Below, one piece after another: positions 45,066 to 53,347 of a stretch of DNA of 64,000 bases. Source of the stretch: Planctomycetaceae bacterium (lineage in GTDB: Bacteria > Planctomycetota > Planctomycetia > Pirellulales > Pirellulaceae); contig JAEUIQ010000070.1 of NCBI GenBank assembly GCA_016794985.1, forward strand, positions 62,001 to 126,000, written 5' to 3'. Under the pieces are notes generated by a model. It was given only the letters and a program-made list of their open reading frames with translations, was not told the DNA's origin and ran no database searches. The position numbers and the translations under genes were made by a program. Every line of letters begins with the position of its first letter. The first letter of the stretch is position 1.

Positions 45066-45395
45066 TGAGCATCGGCCCGAACGGACCGACACAACCTTAG
45101 CCGGTCGGCGCAAGCCACCGGATCGCGTCATGTCACAAACTGCAACAGGCCCGAACGGGCCGACACAACTTTAGCCGGTCGGCGCAAGCCACCGGTTCGC
45201 GTCATGTCACGAACTGCAACAGGCCCGAACGGACCGACACAACCTTAGCCGGTCGGCGCAAGCCACCGGTTCGCGTCATGTCACAAACTGCAACAGGCCC
45301 GAACGGGCCGACACAACCTTAGCCGGTCGGCGCAAGCCACCGGTTTGATCGCCACCCCAACCAATTCAAAGGCCTGAAAGGCCGACACAAATGCG
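45066..45395. repeat. Four 74-bp tandem repeats plus flanking dispersed repeat
   Basis: Units starting at about 45067, 45141, 45215 and 45289 read GCAACAGGCCCGAACGGGCC, GACACAAC(C/T)TTAGCCGG and TCGGCGCAAGCCACCGGTTC, then GCGTCATGTCACAAACT. The last is cut short and followed by AAAGGCCTGAAAGGCCGACA. This is the tandem form of the repeat seen at 7905 and 22575. The rest of the 44839-45618 gap shows no convincing gene. Confidence 0.88.
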
Positions 45396-45618
45396 AAAAG
45401 GATGCGGTACAGAGTTGGGCACCGGGGGTTGATCGGCTGAATACCCTGGTCACGCTGGAAGCCCCAATGCGGCGGCCGAGCGTGGTTGCCCCAACATAGA
45501 CCGCGACACGGACGCACAAGGCCGGGTGGGACGATCCCGCATCAGCGTCTATCGACGCAACATTGGGCGGAAGTATCAACCACCAAGGCCTAGCATCCCG
45601 AGGCTTGACCACTCCCTA

Positions 45619-46530
45619 TCAGTTCTCCGCGACAAGCTCCTTAAGAGTGGGATCAGCCAATAGTCTCTCACGGGCCCTATTAATCGTGGTCCCAACTGCC
45701 GAAACGCTGATATCAAGTAATTTTGCGATTTCGGCGTAACTTAAAGCCGACAGCCACAAACGCGCGATCTCCAACTGTCGAGGACTCAAACGATTGATCG
45801 CGTCGTCAATCGCTTGTTGTGTTTCCTTACGTTCTAATCCCACTAGAGGTGAATCATCAGGACTGCATCCCCCCAAAAAGGTTGCATCCAAATCCGCGAA
45901 TTCGACGCCCGTCAATTCCGTGAATGCTTTACGTCGCTTTTTGTCACACAATTCTTGCCGAATCGCTCGGTACGCAATATTCACCAGGTGTTGAGGCGAT
46001 TTGGGTTTTGAGTACATAAGTCGTACGAAAACGCCTTGAACAATATCCTCGGCCAGTTGCCAGTTACCACAGAGCCGAAACGCGGTGGCCACCAATTGAG
46101 CACGGCACCGATCGTTCAAATCCGACAGTTGCTCATTCGTCGCAGCTGCAAATGTGTGATCTGCAACGAGTTCCATTCCCCAGGTTGATTGTTCACTCAA
46201 TTGAACCTGGGGTTCGAGCAAAAAATCCGAATGAAGCCGCTCGTTTGCTAGGCGGATAAATTTGGCCGAGCCCAACAACTGGCGAAGCCGATTGCTATCG
46301 GTATCTTGGCAAAACCGATGGAGCCCGGCACTATCCAAACGCTCCAACTCATCTTCGAAACTAAAATCCGCAACTTCAACGCCTAACTTCTCCACCAGCA
46401 GCGACCGAAATTCGGCGGCGACAGGGTCCAACAGAATCCAGGCGACAAAACAGCGAAAATCAGTATCCGTGAAACCAGCGTCGACGTCCGCGATCACCGC
46501 CGCCAACCAATGACCTGCAATCTTCTTCAT
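45619..46530 (-). CDS. ECF-like sigma factor with a 150-residue N-terminal extension
   Basis: About 303 residues from MKKIAGHWLA, with GGAG seven bases upstream. The C-terminal half is an ECF sigma factor: region 2 about 155-220 (CRAQLVATAFRLCGNWQLAEDIVQGVFVRL, shown here as the pattern around LAEDIVQ) and region 4 about 240-300 (INRLSPRQLEIARLWL, LSYAEIAKLLDIS, GTTINRARERL). The first 150 residues are unassigned and may be a sensing domain. Divergent from the third NTPase gene, so it may drive that gene. Confidence 0.75.
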   Translation of the reverse strand: MKKIAGHWLAAVIADVDAGFTDTDFRCFVAWILLDPVAAEFRSLLVEKLGVEVADFSFEDELERLDSAGLHRFCQDTDSNRLRQLLGSAKFIRLANERLHSDFLLEPQVQLSEQSTWGMELVADHTFAAATNEQLSDLNDRCRAQLVATAFRLCGNWQLAEDIVQGVFVRLMYSKPKSPQHLVNIAYRAIRQELCDKKRRKAFTELTGVEFADLDATFLGGCSPDDSPLVGLERKETQQAIDDAINRLSPRQLEIARLWLSALSYAEIAKLLDISVSAVGTTINRARERLLADPTLKELVAEN

Positions 46531-46904
46531 TTCGAGCTCCAATCAAGCAGAGTCTTTCTACACCGAAAATTCCGGTGAAGAACGACAAAATGGCCGTCCT
46601 CGACAGTACTACGCATCATCGCCGAATTTTATTCATTGGTCACGCCAAAAAATCCGAATTTTTCTTGCCCTCCCGAAATAGCGGCAATTTGCGGGAACGA
46701 TTCCCCGGATTTTGGTCGGTTTCCCAGACACGCAATGCTGTGCTGGCGGGAAAAATGCTTCACGACGTTTCTTGACTCTCTGATACCGTGTTGAATTCCG
46801 TCACCGGACAACAACCCCACCAACCGCCTGCCCTGTGTAGATTGGGTACGCATTTCGCTGTAACCTTATTCAGCGAATTCGTGGAAAATCTGGGAGCGGC
46901 GGTG
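46531..46904. promoter_or_regulatory. Divergent promoter region between sigma factor and NTPase 3
   Basis: 374 bases with no convincing gene; an in-frame GTG at 46788 could extend the NTPase but lacks a ribosome-binding site. Direct GGGAA-containing motifs (AACGATTCCCCGGATT) are present but no operator can be named. Confidence 0.4.
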
Positions 46905-49538
46905 ATGTCAGGTGATTTGGTTGGCAAGAATGGCCAGTTTATTCCGCAGCAGGTCGTGCGACGCTTGCAGGTACCTTCCGGGATGGAAAACGCCTTGCGG
47001 GAATATTTTCAGGGACGAGCCGTCAGCCCCCTCTGGCAGGATGGCAGTCGGGATGACTTGGATACAGACGAACTGGCCGTCGAGCAGCGGCCGTTGGGGA
47101 TCCCCCAACGCTTTGACGAGGCCAAACAAGAAAACCTTGATCGAATTTGGCCGCCGGCCCGACGGCGACACCAATTTCTGGCGGACCTGAGCCATCGCCG
47201 TATGATCGTTTCCATCGGAGCCGGGGTGGGAAAATCCACCTTGTTGCATCAGATCGAGTACGTCATTCAAAAGGCCCACCCGAAACATTTCGTGCTGCGA
47301 ATCGAAATGAAAGACGTGCCCACGAAATCATTGGAGTTTGTTCACAGAGGTGCAAGTTCACTTCTCGTGGACGAGCTGAGAAAAAAAATCGAGTCGGTAA
47401 AAGCCCAACCAACAAGCCGCACGCGGTTGCCGCTGTTGCCGAAAGAAGACCCGCAGGAACAGTACCTCCGGACCTACCTGCGTGCCATGTTGGTACGTGG
47501 TGATTTCACCTTGCTGGTCGATGGAGCCGATCAGATCGATTTGACGACGATTGCCCAACAAGGAAAAGTTCTTCGCGAGTTCTTGGGGCTCGTCCCCAAC
47601 ATTCGCTGCATCGTCGCGGGGCGACCTTATTCGATCGTGAAAATCTGGGGCGACGACAGCTTGGATTTGGGGCAATTGGATCCCGTTGGCAGCCGGAAGC
47701 CTGTTTGGGAATTCATTCGCATCGACCGCTACACTCCCGACCAATTGAGGCAGTACTTGGGGGGCAAGAAATTGGCGGCGATCGGGAACTTGGACTCGAC
47801 TGAGGTTCGCCTCCCACGAACGGCAGGTGTGCTGAGGACGATACCGTCTCCAGATTTGGAAAAAATGGATTCCGATTCTGATTTGTATTGGTATTCCCAA
47901 AACGAAACAATCGATCTTTCGCTGCAAAAAGCCAAGGAGGTTCGAAATACTCAACTGACCACCAGCAAGATCCTATCCCTGGCCGCCGGTGTGGCTTTTG
48001 GTTTATGGACATGGAAACCAACGCCGGTCATGTACGTTCCGTTATCCAAAAATGATGACGATACCTACGGAAATTTCCGGGAACATTTGCATAACATCGG
48101 TGTGGAGCAACGACTGCAACGAGCGGGCATACCCAATTTGGATGTTGCCTTGGCTGACCTTTCGGGACTGGATATCGATCCCCTGCGAATGGCGGTTTAC
48201 CGCGATCGCGACGATCCCGACGGTTTGGAGTTTGCCGACGCCACGATCCGAGATTTTTATGCGGCCCATTGGTTGGCTCGCTATTTGGACGATCCCGGCG
48301 GGAAGAATTCTTCTGCATCGACTTGGCAAGATCAAAGGGACTTATTACTCGCACGCCGTCGCGGCCAAGAGTTTGAGCGAATGTGGGAGTTGTTGATTGC
48401 CATGCCCATGAGCAGTATCAAACCCAGCCACAAAGAGCCGTCCAACCGGCAGTCATGGTGTCGAGCCATTGAATCTCAGTTTGTGCGGGATAACGGTTCA
48501 TTTGGTGATTCGCGGCTGATGTATCTGGCTTGGGAACGACTGCTGGCCCGAGCCGATCGATTGCCCTCACGAAAGAACAAACAACTTTATCAAAAGCATC
48601 TGTTGCAAAGGGGATTTACGAGGGAAGAACTGGATAACCACAGCCTCGATGAATTTGAGTTGGCGATGGAGGAGGCGACGGTACTGTTACAACGACAAAT
48701 ACACGACCAAGTCCGATCAGCACCTTTAGTTCCCGCCAATGACGCCGAACGAGTCATGATGTTTTTTTTAACGGACTATCTTGACCATCGCGCTGGGAAG
48801 TTTGGACAGGAAGCAGCCAATGTAATCGCTGAAGACATGGAGAATCAGTGGTGTGATTGCAAAACGAAAGTCGGCAAACAAGTTCGCATCGGTCACCGAA
48901 GTCGAGACGACAACCCGGAGCGTTGGTTCACTTTAGATCGCGAGTTCAAACTGTGTGCCTATCAGGTGACCAACCGACTCTATCACTTGTACAACCAACA
49001 TCACGCAAGCCGCATCCAAGATTATTTCCGGTACTACGGCGAAGACCGAGACGAATCGCCGGTGACCTATATCGATTGGGACGACTCCCAAATGTTTGCC
49101 ATCTGGAGCGGGTGCGTGATTTTGACGGAATGGGAATGGGAGTACGCCGCCCGGGCCGAAAGCGTGAACGCGGATGGTAGCCAACCGGAGCAATTTTGGC
49201 CGGATGGTGAATATGAAGTCAAACAGCGAGCCTGGGTCTGGGAAAGTTCAGGCGACAAGCTTCACAAAGTTGGACATCGACGTGGACGCGCTGAAGCAGG
49301 AACCTCCAAAGATCCGGACACCCGCAACCGCTTTGGACTTTACGACATGTTAGGCAACGTCTGGGAGCGGCAGGCCAATCGCTACGGCTTAAATCTCGTT
49401 TCGCGTTCGGTTCGCGGCGGGTCCTTCTACAACCTTGCTTTCCTTGCGAGTTGTTCCCTTCGGTACCACCTTCATCCGATGCGTGCCCTCCTCAACTACG
49501 GGTGTCGTGTTGCCAGGGCTAAATCCCGAAAACCTTAG
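46905..49538 (+). CDS. STAND/NACHT-type NTPase with C-terminal FGE-sulfatase/CLec domain, DGR-type variable protein 3
   Basis: About 877 residues from MSGDLVGKNG, chosen for GGGAG eight bases upstream. P-loop MIVSIGAGVGKSTLL at about 95-110, Walker B FTLLVDGADQIDL, IRCIVAGRPYSI. The helical middle includes EFADATIRDFYAAHWLARYL. The C-terminal 230 residues match those of NTPase 1 closely (VGKQVRIGHRS, ILTEWEWEYAARAE, LYDMLGNVWERQ, SRSVRGGSF, GCRVARAKSRKP), so the two are sister genes, while NTPase 2 is more distant. Its variable repeat shares a long identical stretch with that of NTPase 1. Confidence 0.85.
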   Translation: MSGDLVGKNGQFIPQQVVRRLQVPSGMENALREYFQGRAVSPLWQDGSRDDLDTDELAVEQRPLGIPQRFDEAKQENLDRIWPPARRRHQFLADLSHRRMIVSIGAGVGKSTLLHQIEYVIQKAHPKHFVLRIEMKDVPTKSLEFVHRGASSLLVDELRKKIESVKAQPTSRTRLPLLPKEDPQEQYLRTYLRAMLVRGDFTLLVDGADQIDLTTIAQQGKVLREFLGLVPNIRCIVAGRPYSIVKIWGDDSLDLGQLDPVGSRKPVWEFIRIDRYTPDQLRQYLGGKKLAAIGNLDSTEVRLPRTAGVLRTIPSPDLEKMDSDSDLYWYSQNETIDLSLQKAKEVRNTQLTTSKILSLAAGVAFGLWTWKPTPVMYVPLSKNDDDTYGNFREHLHNIGVEQRLQRAGIPNLDVALADLSGLDIDPLRMAVYRDRDDPDGLEFADATIRDFYAAHWLARYLDDPGGKNSSASTWQDQRDLLLARRRGQEFERMWELLIAMPMSSIKPSHKEPSNRQSWCRAIESQFVRDNGSFGDSRLMYLAWERLLARADRLPSRKNKQLYQKHLLQRGFTREELDNHSLDEFELAMEEATVLLQRQIHDQVRSAPLVPANDAERVMMFFLTDYLDHRAGKFGQEAANVIAEDMENQWCDCKTKVGKQVRIGHRSRDDNPERWFTLDREFKLCAYQVTNRLYHLYNQHHASRIQDYFRYYGEDRDESPVTYIDWDDSQMFAIWSGCVILTEWEWEYAARAESVNADGSQPEQFWPDGEYEVKQRAWVWESSGDKLHKVGHRRGRAEAGTSKDPDTRNRFGLYDMLGNVWERQANRYGLNLVSRSVRGGSFYNLAFLASCSLRYHLHPMRALLNYGCRVARAKSRKP
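49397..49538 (+). other. Variable repeat 3 (DGR-type)
   Basis: Same 142-base layout. Within the block, codons 8-18 are identical to repeat 1 (AGT TGT TCC CTT CGG TAC ... CCG ATG), but codons 1-7 and 19-24 differ at presumed adenine positions. The post-stop tail GGTTTCCTTCCC...GTATTCGGTATTT is also kept. Confidence 0.82.
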
Positions 49539-50575
49539 GTTTCCTTCCCTTTTCTCTTTTCTTGTATTCGGTATTTATCAAGCGAGCGTAGCGAGCGCGC
49601 GAGTTGGTTTTCGAATTCGTCCATTCGCGAAATCGGAAGTGAACTCGAGACTCCACGCTTCATCCACGTTAAACAGGGCTCCGATCACACCCACGAAAGA
49701 ACGACTCCGTAAGAGGACCATTGAAGCCATGTTCGCGGACTTCAATGTTCTCAAGGACTGGGTGTGTCAAGACACGCACTATCTCGCCGCAGCGTCCACT
49801 GAGCCCGATCACGGTTGGCTGTCGTTGCCGATTTTCTCAAGATTACGGATGCTGCTTCCAACACTGGCGAGCGAATCATAACCGTCTTTCGTTTCATGCC
49901 GTTGTTGTCGGGGAATTTGGCCCGGTCTGCCTACGCTTTGTCGGCAGCGATGAGCAATGACCTCGACTCGGTGATTTTTTTTGAAGTCGGTAAGGATTTT
50001 GTCAATCGTCGCGGAGAACACCTTGTCAACATTCGGAATCTTGACGATTTCGGATTTCTCCAGATTGCCCCGCGGCGTTGGATTAGGTCGAAATGCCGAA
50101 CGACGAAACGGACTGTTGCGATATTGTTTACCCATTTGCCAAAACTTTGATTCATGCATTTTGAAGTTCATTGGATTTGCCGGCAGGTGCCGAGGTTGAT
50201 GGCATGGTGAAGAGGCTTTCCGGAATCCGTAAGTACTTGACCAAAAGGCAATCAGTTTGAGAAGTCAGACTCGGATGACAAAACAAACAGCCGTCGAAAA
50301 CGCTCGCCTCTTGGAAGCAACGTCGTGAAGGATTTTTTTCTGTCTGGAACAGGCCCGAAAGGTCCGAAACAACCTTTGTGCTTTATCACTCTTTAAGTTT
50401 GGGCTCGGTGGGGCAAAGGGGTCAGGAGCTGGGGATAGGCGAAAGCAGCCGCAGATCCTGCGGAATTCATGCTCGTAGTACGAACCCGCTGCCGAGGGCA
50501 TTTGATCGCGCTGGATCGACGTTTCAATTGACCTGCGAAGCCCATCGCATCGATCTCAAATTACGGTTTTCGGTT
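49539..50575. other. One-kilobase region without a recognisable gene
   Basis: After the repeat-3 tail, short frames on both strands overlap one another at 49690-50170 and none has a convincing start or family. A plus-strand stretch at about 49700-49880 (TKERLRKRTIEAMFADFNV) has a protein-like composition and may be a gene remnant. A dispersed repeat (CAGGCCCGAAAGGTCCGAAA) lies at about 50349-50370. Confidence 0.4.
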
Positions 50576-51367
50576 TCAATTTCGCGATGATCGTTGACCC
50601 GATTCGGGTAACTTGCCAATCCGCAGTAATCGGCGTTGTATGTCCCATCTCAGATAGAGTCGCCCCAGATCCGCCGTAACGAAAACCAACCACGCCAACC
50701 ACACCATCGCGCCGAAACCGAGACTTGACTTGAGACCGGGAAAAAAGTGCAGCAAAAGCGGCCCAATGAACATTGCAACCGCTGGCACCAGGACCAACGC
50801 AAAAAAGGCAACTACCGCTCGCATGGCACAACCAATCCCCGGTCCCGCGAACGGTGGCCCATACACGACCAATTTGTCGACGTTTTGTTTGACGTTGATC
50901 GCGGAGTAAATGCCTGCCAAGAGAATCGGCCAGTGCATTTGTGTTCCAACCACCCAGTTCCAACCCGCCTCAAAACCCCAACTCCATGTTGCGACCATCT
51001 CCTTGTCCGTCCACAAGGGCCAAGCGATTCCGGCGGCGACGAGCACAAACCCTTGGACGGCCAGAACGCGCAAGCACTGTTGCGAAATCTTGGCCAGTTC
51101 GCCGTGACGAGCCCATGCCTGGCAGACCGGAACCGCTACCAAGTAGGCGTAATACTCGGCCACGATCGGCAACAGCAGATGCCAAATGGTTGCCTGAGCC
51201 AGATAGATCGCCCGAGCCACCAAAGCATGGACGACCACAATCGCCACCAGTTGGTACAGGATCTGCCAACTCGAAAGAAACCCACCTTCCAACCGATGCA
51301 AGTGCTGCGCGTCCGCAACGGACAGCTTGTTGACAAGCAGGAGCGGCTCTGTCTTTCTCTTGGTCAT
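50576..51367 (-). CDS. Hypothetical polytopic membrane protein
   Basis: 263 residues with about five or six membrane helices (LVAIVVVHALVARAIYL, LLLPIVAEYYAYLVAV, VLAVQGFVLVAAGIAWPLW, VVAFFALVLVPAVAMF, FGAMVWLAWLVFVTADL) and a basic C-terminus. No family recognised. Last gene of the minus-strand sigma-kinase-cytolysin series, 140 bases after the cytolysin-like gene. Confidence 0.72.
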   Translation of the reverse strand: MTKRKTEPLLLVNKLSVADAQHLHRLEGGFLSSWQILYQLVAIVVVHALVARAIYLAQATIWHLLLPIVAEYYAYLVAVPVCQAWARHGELAKISQQCLRVLAVQGFVLVAAGIAWPLWTDKEMVATWSWGFEAGWNWVVGTQMHWPILLAGIYSAINVKQNVDKLVVYGPPFAGPGIGCAMRAVVAFFALVLVPAVAMFIGPLLLHFFPGLKSSLGFGAMVWLAWLVFVTADLGRLYLRWDIQRRLLRIGKLPESGQRSSRN

Positions 51368-51507
51368 GGATGTTCACCGCCACGGAGCTATGTTCGAGAC
51401 GACCAGCAAAGTCATGCGATCGTCTTGGTCTGTTGACAAAAATAGAATCGACTTGGAATTGGAACCCTTCCAAGTCGATTCGACCAAACTTCACAGGTCA
51501 CGGTATG

Positions 51508-53202
51508 TTACAGCGGCTCAATTTCGACGGTCAATTGGAGCACCGACTTGTCGTGTCGGAATTCGAACGTGGTGGCGGTTTGACCTTCAATCAACATCTG
51601 GCGAAGCTTCTTCTTCAGTTTGTTATCCGTCATGAATTCGTCGTCGCCAAAATCGTCTTTTTCCTTGATGATCGGCTCAACCTGGAAGGTCATGTCGAGG
51701 CTGGATAGAACGACGTCGATGTACTTCCCTTGATCAGTGATTTCGAAGGTTTTCGCTAGTCCCTGTTTCAAGATATGTGGTGCATCTTCCTTGGCAATCG
51801 TGATGTAGCCCGTGGGCACTTGCACGCTGCCGACTTTCGTCAACTCTGTTTTGCCATCAACAGCCACTTGCTTGCCCTGTTCGTTGAACAAACGGAGACT
51901 AACACCCCCATAGATTTGCTCGTTATCGCCACCGTCATCTGCCTTGATGACTTCGACCTTGGTCACACGGACTCGGGCTTTCTTGGCATCCAAGCAATGG
52001 TTGCCATCGAGAAACGCATTGGCCAATAATGAAACCGGGGTTCCATAGAGGTCAGTGACTTTGTACGACAGCGGGACAATATCGTTTTCACCATAAGACG
52101 ACTTGAAGTAGTTATCCAGGGTTGCTTGCAACTTGGAGTAGTCCGACACGCCGATGAACTGGCCACCTTGGGTCTGAATTCGCACGTTGATGTACTCGCG
52201 AGCTTTGCTCCCGGTATTCTTCTGTTGCAATTTGGCCGAGACCACGCCCCACTCCAGACTGCCCTTGAGTTCGTTGGAATACTTCTCCAAATCGTACTCA
52301 CTCTCCATGATGACATAGAGTCGGCGACCGTACTTTACTTCGCGCAGAAACAGCGCGTCCTGGTTCAGTCCTGACACGTCCGTGAACAAATCTTCGGGCT
52401 TGGACGGTCCATCCGCTGACACAGCGACGAAGGTTTGGTCAAACGTGTAGACGTACATGTACCGATACTTTTCCGAAGAGAACGAAAACTGATCTTCGCC
52501 GGAGATTCCCATGTAGAAGAAGGAAGCTCCGATACTCAGGCCCATGCTCTCGCTAAACGTACTCCGCTTGATCTCCGAGTTAGAAGCAGCATTCGGCATG
52601 CCGGTAAAGTTAGCTGGCTTTGTCAGTGACTTGACGACCCCCTGCGCGGCACTTTCACTGATTCCTCCTCGATTGGCGGCGCTGATCGTGGCACTCGTTT
52701 GCTTGACCAAATTGGACGAGGCGTTGATGGCATAGGTCTTCCGCTTGTCCCATGGAAAGTATTTGAATTGTCCCGAGCGCAGTAGTTCTTGGGCGTCGAA
52801 AACGCCGCCAGGTACAATTTGCAGTGCCGAAGAACCTTCCGTGAGCACGATTTCGCTCTCGATTTTTTGACCGCGAACTTCTTCTTTGGTGAGGCACATC
52901 GGACTGTTCAGTTGCGTGATCTTTCGGGTCGTGGTATCCGCGGCGACGACGCCTTTTTTCCATTGGATTTTCACGTGACTTTCTTTGCCGTCCCCCGCTT
53001 CGTAACGGACAATTTTGTCCGCTAAGGGCGTGGCCTTGAATTTCCGGTCGAGATTCTTTGGCAACGCGGTGTCTTTTTGGACGGCATTGTCGGACAACCG
53101 ATTGACCTGGGCATGTAGGGATGTCTCCCCAGCCAGGCCACCGGCGACGACGGCCAAAGCCATAAAAAGTTTTTGGACGAGGGTGGTCTTGCTGACTCGC
53201 AT
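51508..53202 (-). CDS. Secreted cholesterol-dependent-cytolysin-like (thiol-activated cytolysin family) protein
   Basis: About 564 residues from MRVSKTTLVQ with AAGGA nine bases upstream and a signal peptide (FMALAVVAGGLAGETSLHAQ). Residues about 190-420 follow the CDC pore-forming core: SMGLSIGASFFYMGISGE, YMYVYTFDQTFVAVSADGP, the YGRRLYVIMES segment that matches the conserved VSYGRxxYVKxE, a GG-containing strand (GGQFIGVSDYSKLQ), and VPLSYKVTDLYGTPVSLL. The usual membrane-binding domain 4 with the Trp-rich undecapeptide is absent; a different beta-rich C-terminus takes its place. Closest in plan to CDC-like (CDCL) proteins of non-Firmicutes bacteria. It lies downstream of a sigma/kinase pair. 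Confidence 0.75.
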   Translation of the reverse strand: MRVSKTTLVQKLFMALAVVAGGLAGETSLHAQVNRLSDNAVQKDTALPKNLDRKFKATPLADKIVRYEAGDGKESHVKIQWKKGVVAADTTTRKITQLNSPMCLTKEEVRGQKIESEIVLTEGSSALQIVPGGVFDAQELLRSGQFKYFPWDKRKTYAINASSNLVKQTSATISAANRGGISESAAQGVVKSLTKPANFTGMPNAASNSEIKRSTFSESMGLSIGASFFYMGISGEDQFSFSSEKYRYMYVYTFDQTFVAVSADGPSKPEDLFTDVSGLNQDALFLREVKYGRRLYVIMESEYDLEKYSNELKGSLEWGVVSAKLQQKNTGSKAREYINVRIQTQGGQFIGVSDYSKLQATLDNYFKSSYGENDIVPLSYKVTDLYGTPVSLLANAFLDGNHCLDAKKARVRVTKVEVIKADDGGDNEQIYGGVSLRLFNEQGKQVAVDGKTELTKVGSVQVPTGYITIAKEDAPHILKQGLAKTFEITDQGKYIDVVLSSLDMTFQVEPIIKEKDDFGDDEFMTDNKLKKKLRQMLIEGQTATTFEFRHDKSVLQLTVEIEPL

Positions 53203-53347
53203 CACAATTTTCCTTAAGAGAAGGGGGATTCTTTTGGCGGCAGATTCAGTTCTAGCCGCGTTTCAGTAATCCCATCGTGAGTGATGCCATGCCCCGGCCA
53301 AAACTTTTTTCAAACCATTTCGTTTCGAGTTTGTGATTGCCTGACCG

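Noticed and set aside
45319..45612. Minus-strand frame of 97 codons in the repeat region
   Set aside because: Its 5' and 3' parts are translated dispersed repeats; no ribosome-binding site and no protein-like pattern.
49809..50171. Overlapping frames of about 110-120 codons on both strands
   Set aside because: Neither has a good start, and neither matches a family I recognise; composition does not decide between them.
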